Origin: Nocardia sp. XZ_19_385 | GTDB lineage: Bacteria > Actinomycetota > Actinomycetes > Mycobacteriales > Mycobacteriaceae | Assembly: GCF_015355755.1 (NCBI RefSeq) | Contig: NZ_JACVEE010000001.1 | Coordinates: forward strand, 620,001 to 684,000 | Length of the DNA: 64,000 nt | Reading direction: 5' to 3' | Shown: positions 1-7,919 of the stretch, piece after piece | Numbering within the stretch: the stretch's first letter is position 1 | Layout of the letters: each line of letters opens with the position of its first letter | Program-made: the position numbers and the translations under genes | Notes under the pieces: model-generated | Told to the model about the DNA's origin: nothing | The model's database searches: none | The model's input: the letters and a program-made list of their open reading frames with translations, nothing else

Positions 1-38
1 AATCCTTTTCGAGGCAAACAGCCCGGGAACGCCGCGAG

Positions 39-425
39 CTACTTGTGGCGCACCAATTCCGAGGCCTGGCGATGACGCCCGATGCGCTCGCCGATCTCGC
101 TGCCGTGCGAGCGCGCGTACTCGACTGCGGTGCGAATCTTGCGGTCCTGTAGGTCGGATTGCCGCGAGAGCGCTGTGATCCGCTGGTCTACCGGCCCGTC
201 GAGCTCCAGCAGGCGGGCGACTACTTCCCAGACCTCAGGTCCGGCGGCCAGCGCCGCGCGCCGGTCGTGTAGCGGGCCGCGGAAGACGATGCCCGGGTGT
301 TCCAGCTGATCGACGCCCTCGCGGATCAACCGATTGAGCAGTGCGGTCGAACTCGTTCCCTCGCGTACGGCACGTGAGACCAGCCGTCGGCTGGCTGAAT
401 CCGAGATACGAAACGACGTACTCAT
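39..425 (-). CDS. RHH/DUF433-like antitoxin-type protein
   Basis: This 128-residue protein probably is the DNA-binding antitoxin of a type II toxin-antitoxin pair. Residues 1-40 look like a ribbon-helix-helix N-terminus (starting MSTSFRISDSASRRLVSRAV). The rest resembles the DUF433 antitoxin fold: an HPGIVFRG segment near residue 44, RRAALAAGPEVWEV near 56, and a C-terminal helix (IRTAVEYARSHGSEI). Such genes usually sit just upstream of a DUF5615/PIN-like toxin. Transcription runs off the left window edge, so a partner would start in the first 38 bases or beyond and cannot be seen. The function is inferred from the domain pattern only. Confidence 0.6.
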   Translation of the reverse strand: MSTSFRISDSASRRLVSRAVREGTSSTALLNRLIREGVDQLEHPGIVFRGPLHDRRAALAAGPEVWEVVARLLELDGPVDQRITALSRQSDLQDRKIRTAVEYARSHGSEIGERIGRHRQASELVRHK

Positions 426-481
426 TGCCCTCCTCGACTTCAGGGATACGGCGACTTACCCCTCTAGGGTGCGCGCCGCAG

Positions 482-518
482 CGGCATTGTCACCCCGGCG
501 ATCGAGGTGACAATGCCG
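482..518 (-). terminator. Hairpin terminator after fumarase
   Basis: A perfect 13-bp inverted repeat (CGGCATTGTCACC at 482-494 and its complement at 506-518, 11-nt loop) lies about 20 bases downstream of the fumarase stop. It has no obvious U-tract, as is common for actinobacterial terminators. Confidence 0.6.
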
Positions 519-538
519 TGTCCTATCGAGGCAGAACC

Positions 539-2215
539 TCAGACGCGTTCTTTGGAGCGCGTACGCACGCGCAATGCGATCGGCTTCTGCGTTTCGGCGA
601 AGAAGTCGTTTCCTTTGTCGTCCACCACGATGAACGCGGGAAAATCTTCAACCTCGATCTTCCAGACGGCTTCCATACCGAGTTCCGGATATTCGAGCAC
701 CTCGACCGACTTGATGCAGTCCAGCGCCAGCCGGGCCGCGGGCCCGCCGATGGAACCGAGGTAGAACCCGCCGTGCTCGTTGCACGCCTTGGTCACCTGA
801 GCGGAGCGATTGCCCTTGGCCAGCATGACCAAAGACCCACCGGCGGCCTGGAATTGGTCGACATAGGAGTCCATGCGCCCGGCCGTGGTCGGTCCGAACG
901 AACCGGACGCGTACCCCTCGGGCGTCTTGGCCGGACCGGCGTAGTACACGGCCATATCGCGCAGGTATTGCGGCATCGGCTCCCCCGCGTCGAGCCGTTC
1001 CTTGATCTTGGCGTGCGCGATATCGCGCGCCACCACCAGCGGACCGGTCAGCGAAAGCCGGGTCTTCACCGGGTATTTCGAGAGTTCGGCGCGAATCTCG
1101 GCCATCGGCCGGTTCAGGTCGATCTTGACCACGTCGCCGCCGAGAATGGCGTCGGTCTGCTCGGGCAGATACTGCGCGGGCTCCCGCTCGAGCTGCTCCA
1201 GGAACACACCCTCGGGGGTGATCTTGGCCAGGGCCTGGCGGTCCGCCGAACACGAAACCGCGATGGCCACCGGGCAACTCGCGCCGTGCCGCGGCAAGCG
1301 CACCACGCGCACATCGTGGCAGAAGTATTTGCCGCCGAACTGCGCGCCGATACCGAACTCCTGGGTGAGCTTGAAGACTTCTTCTTCCAGCTCCAGATCG
1401 CGGAAGCCGTGCGCGGCCATCGAACCCTCGGTGGGCAGATTGTCCAGGTAGTGCGCGGAGGCGTATTTCGCGGTCTTCAAAGCGAATTCGGCGCTGGTGC
1501 CGCCGATCACCACGGCCAGGTGATAGGGCGGGCAGGCCGCGGTGCCGAGCGAGCGGATCTTCTCGTCCAGGAATTCCAGCATGCGCTGCGGATTCAGCAC
1601 GGCCTTGGTTTCCTGGTACAGGAACGATTTGTTCGCCGAACCGCCGCCCTTGGCCATGAACAGGAACTTGTAGGACGGCTGCGCGGTATCGCCCTGGGTG
1701 GAATACAACTCGATCTGCGCCGGCAGATTCGTGCCGGTGTTCTTCTCGTCCCACATGGTGACCGGCGCGAGCTGCGAATAGCGCAGATTCAGCTTGGTGT
1801 AGGCGTCGAATACACCGCGGCTGATCCATTCCGCGTCGTCGGCCCCGGTGAGCACGCCTTCGGATTTCTTGCCCATCACGATCGCGGTGCCGGTGTCCTG
1901 GCACATCGGCAGAATGCCGCCCGCGGAGATGTTGACGTTCTTCAGCAGATCCAGCGCGACGAATCGATCGTTGCCGGAGGATTCCGGATCATCGATGATC
2001 TTGCGCAGCTGCGCGAGGTGCGCGGGCCGCAGGTAGTGGCTGATGTCGTGCATCGCCTCGGCGGTCAGCAAGCGCAACGCCTCGGGCTCCACCTTCAGGA
2101 AGGTGCGGCCGTCGACCTCGAAGGTGCTGACACCCTCGGTCGTGATCAACCGGTAGGGGGTGTCGTCCGCGCCGATCGGCAGCAGATCTGAATAGCGGAA
2201 TTCCGGCGCGGTCAC
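539..2215 (-). CDS. fumA: Fumarate hydratase, class I (Fe-S)
   Basis: Class I fumarase interconverts fumarate and L-malate in the TCA cycle using an oxygen-sensitive [4Fe-4S] cluster. The 558-residue product has the normal length and covers the N-terminal catalytic and C-terminal domains. Conserved Cys-containing motifs expected to bind the cluster are visible: PMCQDTGT (Cys near 105), [16 protein letters not shown] (near 225) and VSCSADRQA (near 320). [16 protein letters not shown] lies near the C-terminus. The GTG start at 2215 is preferred to an upstream ATG at 2254 because AAGGAG lies 7 bases ahead of it. An iron-box palindrome lies about 84 bases upstream, so expression is probably tied to iron. 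M. tuberculosis uses the unrelated class II FumC, so this is a real metabolic difference. Confidence 0.93.
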   Translation of the reverse strand: MTAPEFRYSDLLPIGADDTPYRLITTEGVSTFEVDGRTFLKVEPEALRLLTAEAMHDISHYLRPAHLAQLRKIIDDPESSGNDRFVALDLLKNVNISAGGILPMCQDTGTAIVMGKKSEGVLTGADDAEWISRGVFDAYTKLNLRYSQLAPVTMWDEKNTGTNLPAQIELYSTQGDTAQPSYKFLFMAKGGGSANKSFLYQETKAVLNPQRMLEFLDEKIRSLGTAACPPYHLAVVIGGTSAEFALKTAKYASAHYLDNLPTEGSMAAHGFRDLELEEEVFKLTQEFGIGAQFGGKYFCHDVRVVRLPRHGASCPVAIAVSCSADRQALAKITPEGVFLEQLEREPAQYLPEQTDAILGGDVVKIDLNRPMAEIRAELSKYPVKTRLSLTGPLVVARDIAHAKIKERLDAGEPMPQYLRDMAVYYAGPAKTPEGYASGSFGPTTAGRMDSYVDQFQAAGGSLVMLAKGNRSAQVTKACNEHGGFYLGSIGGPAARLALDCIKSVEVLEYPELGMEAVWKIEVEDFPAFIVVDDKGNDFFAETQKPIALRVRTRSKERV

Positions 2216-2298
2216 GGATCGCTCTCCTTCATATCGGGCCAGGTGCTTGCACACTGGTCACAAGCACAGCGAGCCTAGCCACCGGACCGGGCGCCCAC

Positions 2299-2317
2299 CT
2301 CGGTTAGGCAAACCTAA
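2299..2317. promoter_or_regulatory. DtxR/IdeR-type iron box
   Basis: CTCGGTTAGGCAAACCTAA matches the DtxR/IdeR consensus (TTAGGTTAGGCTAACCTAA) at 16 of 19 positions, including the intact palindromic core TTAGGC-ACCTAA. It lies between the divergent fumarase and MarR genes, 84 bases from the fumarase start and about 100 bases from the MarR start. The match is read directly; binding by IdeR is inferred. Confidence 0.65.
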
Positions 2318-2419
2318 GGCCCAGGCAGTAGGCGTAAAAGGTTGCACGTTCAACCCGGTGGTGCTACCTCTCAGGGTTGACGTTGTCGCAGGCGACAGTG
2401 TCGGAGCTTGGAGGCTGCC

Positions 2420-2890
2420 ATGACGGAACCGGTGTGGCTCGATGAGGTCGAGATGCGAGCCTGGGTGGGTTTCGTGCGCACCCGTGACCTCATCGCCGCC
2501 GCCGTCGGGCGCGATTCCGCGCGCGAGTCGAACCTCACCTATGTCGAATACACGGTGCTGGCCAGCCTGTCGAAATCCCCGGACCACCGGCTGACCTTCG
2601 CCGATCTGGCCGAACGGCTGGAGTGGTCGCAGAGCCGGCTCTCGCATCAGATCACCCGGATGGAGAAGCGCGGCCTGGTCATCCGGGAACCGATCCCCGA
2701 CGACGCCCGCCGCACCGCCGCCCGGCTCACTCCACATGGCGCGGACCTGCTCGGCGGCGCCGCACCGGCGCACGCGCGCAGCGTGCGCCGCCACATGATC
2801 GACGCGTTGGATCGCGATCAGCTGGCGGCGCTCGCCGACATCTACGACACGTTGCTCGCCCATCACCGGCGAGCGCCGGAGGAGCTCTAG
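2420..2890 (+). CDS. MarR-family transcriptional regulator
   Basis: A 156-residue winged-helix regulator of the MarR family. The recognition region is LTFADLAERLEWSQSRLSHQ followed by the wing (MEKRGLVIREPIPDDARRTA), about residues 60-105, flanked by dimerisation helices. The ATG at 2420 is chosen over an in-frame TTG at 2408 because GGAGG (2410-2414) lies 5 bases upstream of it. The gene is divergent from fumarase and shares the iron-box region. Its last 4 bases overlap the end of the convergent mftD-like gene. The ligand and targets are unknown; its neighbours on both sides are candidates. Confidence 0.88.
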   Translation: MTEPVWLDEVEMRAWVGFVRTRDLIAAAVGRDSARESNLTYVEYTVLASLSKSPDHRLTFADLAERLEWSQSRLSHQITRMEKRGLVIREPIPDDARRTAARLTPHGADLLGGAAPAHARSVRRHMIDALDRDQLAALADIYDTLLAHHRRAPEEL

Positions 2891-4098
2891 CCCGCGGCCG
2901 CCTGATCCGGTACGGCCTGGGGCCGGGCAGGGACACCCAGCGCCCGTTCGAAGCCGTCCGGAATGACCAGATCGCTCCGATCCAGTTCGGCCACACTGGT
3001 TTTACGCAGACCCAGCAGCGCCGAGTCGATGCCGCCGCGCATGATGTCGAGCACGTTCTCCACGCCCGTCTGTCCGTTGGCGGCCAGGCCCCACAGGTAC
3101 GCGCGGCCGAGCATGACCGCGCGAGCGCCCAGCGCCACAGCCTTCACCACGTCGCTGCCGCGGCGGATGCCACCATCCATCACCACATCGATCTGCGAGC
3201 CGACCGCCTCGGCGATCACCGGCAGCGCGCGGATCACCGCGGGGGTGCCGTCGAGGTTGTTGCCACCGTGGTTGGACACCGAGATCGCGGCCACGCCCGC
3301 ATCGACCGCGCGGTGCGCGTCATCGACCCGCATGATGCCCTTGAGCATGACCGGGCCGTCCCACTGCTCGACGATCCAGCGCACGTCGGCCCAATCGGGC
3401 GCGGGCGTGCCCATCCATTCGCCGTACGCGCCGAAGAAGCCGGGCGCCGCCTTGCCGCCGACCGCCATGTTCGGCGCGGTGAGATCCGGGATATGGCCGG
3501 AACGCAGGTAAGTCGCCAGCCAGCGCGGCCTGGCCAGGGTCTGCGGCGCGAACTGCAGCATCGCCCGCAGGTCCAGCTTTTCCGGGATGACCGGGCTGCC
3601 CCAGTCCCGGCCGTGCGAGAAGGACCAGTCCAGGGTGAGGATCAGCCCGACCGCGCCGGCCGCCTTGGCCCGGCCGATCCGCTCGGCCATCTCGTCTTTG
3701 CTGCCGCACCAGTACAACTGGAAGAAGGTGGCGGGGTTGGCCGCGATCACCTCTTCGATCGGCTTCGAGGCGAATGAGCTGAGCCCCATGGCGATTCCGC
3801 GCGCCGCGGCGGCGCGCGCCACGGCCACCTCACCGTCGGGATGCACCGCCTGCACGCCGGTCGGCGAGATCAGCACCGGCATGGCGAGTTGCTGCCCCAT
3901 CACAGTCGTGGACTGATCGCGTTCCCCGATCGGGCCCGCGCAGTGCGGCGCGAAACCCAGTTCGGTGAAGGCCTGCTGGTTTTCGTCGATGGTCTGACCG
4001 CGTTCGGAGCCGGCGATGAGCGCGCCGTACACCGATTTCGGCAGCCGCTTCTTCGCGCGGCGCTGCGCCTCGGCGACGGTTTCGAACCAGGGATTCAT
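2887..4098 (-). CDS. mftD: MftD-like FMN-dependent α-hydroxy-acid oxidase family protein
   Basis: A 403-residue TIM-barrel flavoprotein that closely resembles MftD (Rv0694/LldD1) of mycobacteria along its whole length. Examples are the N-terminus WFETVAEAQRRAKKRLPKSVYG, PVLISPTGVQAVHPDGEVAV, MGLSSFASKPIEEVIAANPA and the catalytic-His segment SVSNHGGNNLDGTPA (near residue 285). MftD oxidatively deaminates AHDP to premycofactocin, the redox-active core of mycofactocin. The gene starts inside the end of mftE (ATGA, 4-base overlap), so the two are translationally coupled. The usual partners mftA, mftB, mftC and mftF are absent, so this may be a second copy or the detached part of a cluster elsewhere. 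An L-lactate dehydrogenase label would be the generic alternative. Confidence 0.85.
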   Translation of the reverse strand: MNPWFETVAEAQRRAKKRLPKSVYGALIAGSERGQTIDENQQAFTELGFAPHCAGPIGERDQSTTVMGQQLAMPVLISPTGVQAVHPDGEVAVARAAAARGIAMGLSSFASKPIEEVIAANPATFFQLYWCGSKDEMAERIGRAKAAGAVGLILTLDWSFSHGRDWGSPVIPEKLDLRAMLQFAPQTLARPRWLATYLRSGHIPDLTAPNMAVGGKAAPGFFGAYGEWMGTPAPDWADVRWIVEQWDGPVMLKGIMRVDDAHRAVDAGVAAISVSNHGGNNLDGTPAVIRALPVIAEAVGSQIDVVMDGGIRRGSDVVKAVALGARAVMLGRAYLWGLAANGQTGVENVLDIMRGGIDSALLGLRKTSVAELDRSDLVIPDGFERALGVPARPQAVPDQAAAG

Positions 4099-4835
4099 TG
4101 TCCGGCCCTTCCGGGATGCTCGACCGGCCACCAGGACCGGCTGTCGTTTTCCAAATGCGTGGCGAGTGCGGCGAGGAGGCGGGCGCCGTCCTCGGGGGTG
4201 GCGGGGGTGGGGTCGCCGAGCACGCCGTTGCGGCTCACCGCGCGCACACCACCGGCGGCCAGCAGCGGATAGATCTCCGACAGCGGGCGCTGGTCGCCGG
4301 GTTCGGCGAGATCCGGACGCACCCGGGCCGGATCCAGCGCCAGCTGCATGCCGGTTTCGGAGCGGCCCGCGTGCAGGTCACCGTGGTATCGGGTGACCCA
4401 CAGGCGCACGTCGCGCGATTCGCCGCGCAGCAGGCGCACGGCCCGCTGCAGCGGTTCGGCGTTGCCGCCGTGCCCGTTGACCAGCACGATCCGGTCGAAA
4501 GTGTCGGTGGCCGAACGGCACAGCTCCACGATCAGCAGTTCCAGCGCGGCCTGCCCGATCGACAGGGTCCCGGGAAAACCGGCGTGCTCACCGCTGGAGC
4601 CATACGGAATGGCTGGAGCGACAAGCACATCCGGCCGACGCCCGGCCAGCCTGCGGCACATTTCCACCGCGATATCGGTATCGGTCGACAGCGGCAGATG
4701 CGGTCCGTGCTGCTCGGTCGAGCCCACCGGCACCGCCAGGATCACGCCCTTCTCGGCCCGTGCGCCCACCTCGGGCCAGGCCAGATCTGAAACGTGTTCT
4801 ACCACGAGGCCGAGATTAACGTCACTCGCTGACAT
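4095..4835 (-). CDS. mftE: MftE-like creatininase-family peptidase
   Basis: A 246-residue member of the creatininase amidohydrolase family, most like MftE, which cleaves the Val-Tyr-derived dipeptide AHDP from the modified MftA precursor. Metal-site motifs are GSTEQHGPHLPLSTDTD (near residue 37), VNGHGGNAEPL (near 120) and LHAGRSETG (near 155). Also visible is PAIPYGSSGEHAGFPGTLSIG, as in mycobacterial MftE. In mycobacterial MftE the third motif reads HAGHTET, so the change of His to Arg beside the conserved Glu deserves attention. The ATG at 4835 is chosen because only 25 bases separate it from the divergent TetR gene and upstream sequence is non-homologous. It is coupled to mftD downstream by ATGA. 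Confidence 0.82.
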   Translation of the reverse strand: MSASDVNLGLVVEHVSDLAWPEVGARAEKGVILAVPVGSTEQHGPHLPLSTDTDIAVEMCRRLAGRRPDVLVAPAIPYGSSGEHAGFPGTLSIGQAALELLIVELCRSATDTFDRIVLVNGHGGNAEPLQRAVRLLRGESRDVRLWVTRYHGDLHAGRSETGMQLALDPARVRPDLAEPGDQRPLSEIYPLLAAGGVRAVSRNGVLGDPTPATPEDGARLLAALATHLENDSRSWWPVEHPGRAGQ

Positions 4836-4860
4836 AATCAATACGTCGAGCACTGCCATA

Positions 4861-5499
4861 ATGACTTTCGTGACAGGGCAGGGCACCACCACCCGCGGCC
4901 GCCCCCGCGGCACCACGAAACGCGAACTCGAACTGATCGCCATGCGGATGTTCAGCGCGCACGGCTTCGACAACACCACTGTCGAGCAGATCGCCGCCGC
5001 CGCGGGCATCAGCGGGCGCACCTTCTTCCGCTACTTCCCCACCAAGGCCGAAGTGCTCTGGTCCCAGTTCGACGACGAGATCACCGCCCTGGAAGACGCG
5101 TTCGCGACCGTCCCGGACGACGTGCCGATGATGGCGGCGGTGCGCCGAGTCGTGGTGAACGCCAATACCTATCGCGCCGAAGACATCCCCGAACTGCGTA
5201 CCCGCATGCACCTGATCGCCACGGTGCCCGCCCTCGCCGCCACCGCGGGCACCCATTACGACGCCTGGGAACGCGCGGTCAGCGCCTTTGCCGCTCGTCG
5301 CCTCGACTCCGCCGAAGACGCCCTGATCCCCCTGGCCGTCGGCCGCACCACCTTGGCGGCAGCCCGCGCCGCCTTCGATGCCTGGGTCGCCCGCGCCGAC
5401 GCCGACCTCACCGTTTACCTCGATCAAGCCCTCTCGGCACTGGAGCGAGGATTCTCCGAGCTACCCTCAGGTTTCGATACCAGTGCGGCTGGGGTATGA
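4861..5499 (+). CDS. mftR: TetR-family regulator, MftR-like
   Basis: A 212-residue TetR regulator. The helix-turn-helix is at about residues 20-65 (FDNTTVEQIAAAAGISGRTF then FRYFPTKAEVLW). FFRYFPTKAEVLWSQFDDE and the ligand-domain layout match the TetR proteins that sit beside mycofactocin genes (MftR, which responds to long-chain acyl-CoAs in mycobacteria). It is divergent from mftE with only 25 bases between the start codons, so it very likely controls mftE-mftD. No strong ribosome site precedes the ATG; a GTG at 4870 is an alternative. Its 3' end contains the SigF-type promoter of the next operon. Confidence 0.72.
   Translation: MTFVTGQGTTTRGRPRGTTKRELELIAMRMFSAHGFDNTTVEQIAAAAGISGRTFFRYFPTKAEVLWSQFDDEITALEDAFATVPDDVPMMAAVRRVVVNANTYRAEDIPELRTRMHLIATVPALAATAGTHYDAWERAVSAFAARRLDSAEDALIPLAVGRTTLAAARAAFDAWVARADADLTVYLDQALSALERGFSELPSGFDTSAAGV
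5470..5497 (+). promoter_or_regulatory. SigF/SigB-type promoter of the stressosome operon
   Basis: GGTTT (5470-5474), a 17-base spacer and GGGTAT (5492-5497) match the mycobacterial SigF consensus GGTTT-N16/17-GGGTA. The -10 box overlaps the stop region of the mftR-like gene, and the rsbR start is about 75 bases downstream. Confidence 0.7.
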
Positions 5500-5573
5500 C
5501 TAGGCTCGGTGTCGGCTCGCAGGCCGACCGTACGAACGCACTGACTCACCCGTCGAAAGGGGCTGGAATTTCC

Positions 5574-6485
5574 ATGTCCGAGGTGTCCATGAGCCTTTCG
5601 GCGGATTCGCTGCCCGTCGGCCCGGTCGACGACAATCTGCTGCCCGAGCTGGTCGAGCACCTGCGCCAGAACCGCACCGCACTGCGTGAGGAATGGGCCA
5701 GGCGCATCACCGACACGCAACTGCTGACGGCCATGACCCCGGAAGAGATCTTCTCCGAGGCGACCTCGATGTACGACAACTACGTCGAGGTGCTGGTCAC
5801 CGGTAGCGTCGACGCGCTGCAGGCATACGCCCGCGATCTGTCCGAGCGCATCATTCCCCGAGGCGTCGAGACCGACGAGGTCATCGGCATCGTGCTGTTG
5901 CTGCGCGACGTGCTGGCCCGCTCGTTGTTCGAGAAGTACCAGACCAACTTCGAGCTGCTCAACCAGGTGCTCGACGCCTACGAGCCGGCCGCCAACCGCA
6001 TCGCGAGCACCGTGGCCATCTCCTTCGTGCAGGAACGCGAGCGCGTCATCCGCCAGCAGCAGGAAGCGATCCGCGAGCTGTCCACGCCTGTTCTGCAGGT
6101 GCGTGAACAGCTGCTGATTCTTCCGATCATCGGCGTGCTGGACAGCCAGCGTGCCCGCCAGCTCACCGAGCAGCTGCTGCGCGCCATCCGCGCCAACCGC
6201 GCCAAGGTGGTCGTCATCGACATCACCGGTGTGCCGCAGATCGACTCCACGGTGGCCAACCACCTCGTGCAGACCGTGGACGCGTCCGGCCTGATGGGCG
6301 CGAACGTCATCATCACCGGTCTGTCCTCGGAGATCGCGCTCACCCTGGTCACCATCGGCCTGGATCTGTCGAAGATGAACGCCGTTGGTGACCTCCAGGG
6401 CGGTATCGAAGAGGCCGAGCGGCTGCTGGGCTACGAAGTCACTCGCGTGACCGATCGACTCCTGACCGAACGCGACGGACGGTAA
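5574..6485 (+). CDS. rsbR: RsbR-type stressosome scaffold protein
   Basis: A 303-residue stressosome co-antagonist. Residues 1-150 form an all-helical sensory domain of the RsbRD type (LPELVEHLRQNRTALREEWA) with no haem or flavin motif visible. A linker helix (QERERVIRQQQEAIRELSTP) leads into a C-terminal STAS domain (about 185-290). The STAS motif DITGVPQIDSTVANHL has Ser at the position of the first phosphorylated Thr of B. subtilis RsbR, and TGLSSEIALT carries the second site. The ATG at 5574 is preferred, with AAAGGGG about 11 bases upstream. It is the first gene of rsbR-S-T-X and the fusion phosphatase, and is expected to form the particle core with RsbS. Confidence 0.88.
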   Translation: MSEVSMSLSADSLPVGPVDDNLLPELVEHLRQNRTALREEWARRITDTQLLTAMTPEEIFSEATSMYDNYVEVLVTGSVDALQAYARDLSERIIPRGVETDEVIGIVLLLRDVLARSLFEKYQTNFELLNQVLDAYEPAANRIASTVAISFVQERERVIRQQQEAIRELSTPVLQVREQLLILPIIGVLDSQRARQLTEQLLRAIRANRAKVVVIDITGVPQIDSTVANHLVQTVDASGLMGANVIITGLSSEIALTLVTIGLDLSKMNAVGDLQGGIEEAERLLGYEVTRVTDRLLTERDGR

Positions 6486-6498
6486 TCGGGGCAGGCTG

Positions 6499-6888
6499 AT
6501 GCCGGTACCCATTCTCAAGCAGGGCACGTATCTGATCGCGTCGGTGCAATCCGCCTTGACCGACGCCGACACCGAGCGCCTGCAAGACGACCTGATGAAG
6601 CAGGTCTCCAAATACCGCGCGCACGGCATCATCGTCGATGTCACCGCGATCGACGTGATGGATTCGTTCGCGGCCAGATCGCTGCGTACCATCGCGCACA
6701 TGACGCAGTTACGCGGCGCCGAAACGGTGATCGTCGGGCTGCAACCGGAAGTCGCGTTCGCCATGGTGCAGTTGGGCCTCACCTTCGAGGACATGCACAC
6801 CGCCCTGGACCTGGAAGAAGGGCTTGCGTGGCTGGACCGCAAGGCCTCCAAACGGCACCAGCGAGACGGTCGTGACAGTGGCCGCTGA
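6499..6888 (+). CDS. rsbS: RsbS stressosome antagonist (STAS)
   Basis: A 129-residue single-domain STAS protein that in stressosomes holds the kinase RsbT until its conserved serine is phosphorylated. The N-terminus MPVPILKQGTYLIASVQ is characteristic of RsbS, and the phospho-acceptor motif is IDVMDSFAARSL (Ser near 58). A basic tail (RKASKRHQRDGRDSGR) extends beyond the usual end and overlaps the start of rsbT. The gene lies 13 bases after rsbR. Confidence 0.92.
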   Translation: MPVPILKQGTYLIASVQSALTDADTERLQDDLMKQVSKYRAHGIIVDVTAIDVMDSFAARSLRTIAHMTQLRGAETVIVGLQPEVAFAMVQLGLTFEDMHTALDLEEGLAWLDRKASKRHQRDGRDSGR

Positions 6889-7291
6889 GAACATGGTGAT
6901 CGCGGTAAAGGTGTCCGGTGACATCGTGATCGCGAGGCAGGCCGGACGGGAACTCGCCGAAAAGCTCGGCTTCTCCCTCACCGACCGCACCATGATCTCC
7001 ACGGCCATCTCCGAAATCGCCCGCAACATCACCAGTTACGCCGGCAGCGGTGAAGTCCGCCTGCTCGTCGACGAACGGGACGGCAGACAGGCCTTGGTGG
7101 TGCAGGCCGAAGATCAGGGCCCGGGCATCCGCGACATCGCCCGTGCGCTGGACGACGGCTACTCCACGGGACGTGGTCTGGGCCTCGGCCTTCCGGGTGC
7201 GCGCCGGTTGATGGATCGCCTCATCATCGACTCCGCCCCGGGCCGGGGCACCCTGATCGAAATGTGGAAGTGGGTGCCCGCCGGTGCATGA
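6872..7291 (+). CDS. rsbT: RsbT serine kinase (switch protein)
   Basis: A 139-residue GHKL-type kinase that phosphorylates RsbS and RsbR and, once released, activates a PP2C phosphatase. The N box is TAISEIARNITSYAG, G1 is AEDQGPGI and G2 is STGRGLGLGLPGARRLMD, all as in RsbT. The GTG at 6872 is favoured because the segment VTVAAENMVIAVKVSGDIVI aligns with the RsbT N-terminus; an ATG at 6893 is possible. The start overlaps rsbS by 17 bases. Confidence 0.9.
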   Translation: MTVAAENMVIAVKVSGDIVIARQAGRELAEKLGFSLTDRTMISTAISEIARNITSYAGSGEVRLLVDERDGRQALVVQAEDQGPGIRDIARALDDGYSTGRGLGLGLPGARRLMDRLIIDSAPGRGTLIEMWKWVPAGA

Positions 7292-7919
7292 GGACGGCTT
7301 CGTCGGTCGGATCGAATGGGCGGTGGCCGGACGTGCACTGCCCGGGCAGCGAGTGTCCGGTGACCGCTGCGTCGTGCTCGAAACCGGTGGCGGCTCCGTA
7401 CTTTTCGGCGTGCTCGACGGGCTGGGCCATGGCGCGCCCGCCGCCGACGCGGCCGACCGTGCCGCGCAGATCCTCTCGGAGAACCGCGCCGAGCCGCTCG
7501 ACGTGCTGATGCTGCTGTGTCATCGGGCGATGGCAGATACCCGTGGCGCGGCAGTCTCCTTGGCGTTGTTCGACTGTGCCGAGTCCATCAACTGGCTCGG
7601 CGTCGGGAACGTGGAATCCCGGGTGCTCACGGTCGGCCCGGCCGGGCTCACCGTGCGCGCGACGGTACTGATGACCGGCGGCATCGTCGGCTATCGGCTG
7701 CCCCAGCATCTACAGCCGCAGACCGTGCAGGTGCGCGTCGGCGATCTGCTGCTCATGTCGACCGACGGCATCGTCGCCGAATCCTTCAACGGCATAGATC
7801 TTTCCAAGTCCACGGCCGAGATCGCCGCGGAAGTGCTCAACCGGCACTCCAAGGACACCGACGACGCCCTGGTGCTGGCTGCCCGCCATCGCGGCGGGAC
7901 ATCGAACGGAACACAATGA
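7284..7919 (+). CDS. rsbX: RsbX-like PP2C feedback phosphatase
   Basis: A 211-residue stand-alone PP2C domain. The metal motifs FGVLDGLGHGAPAADAA (near 40) and LLLMSTDGIVAESF (near 157) are present. In stressosomes RsbX dephosphorylates RsbS and RsbR to reset the complex. A GTG start at 7284 lies inside the end of rsbT, and the stop overlaps the next start by ATGA, so the phosphatase is coupled to both neighbours. Confidence 0.85.
   Translation: MHEDGFVGRIEWAVAGRALPGQRVSGDRCVVLETGGGSVLFGVLDGLGHGAPAADAADRAAQILSENRAEPLDVLMLLCHRAMADTRGAAVSLALFDCAESINWLGVGNVESRVLTVGPAGLTVRATVLMTGGIVGYRLPQHLQPQTVQVRVGDLLLMSTDGIVAESFNGIDLSKSTAEIAAEVLNRHSKDTDDALVLAARHRGGTSNGTQ

Noticed and set aside
341..2191. 616-codon open frame on the plus strand opposite fumarase
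   Set aside because: It is antisense to a full-length, well-conserved enzyme and rich in Arg, Gly and His; high GC makes such frames common.
2887..4098. Annotation as L-lactate dehydrogenase
   Set aside because: Similarity to MftD is much stronger across the whole length, and the neighbouring MftE-like gene and MftR-like regulator support the mycofactocin assignment.
4836..4860. Hidden mftA precursor gene between mftE and mftR
   Set aside because: The gap is only 25 bases, too short for the precursor of about 30 residues, and no IDGxCGVY-like end is encoded.
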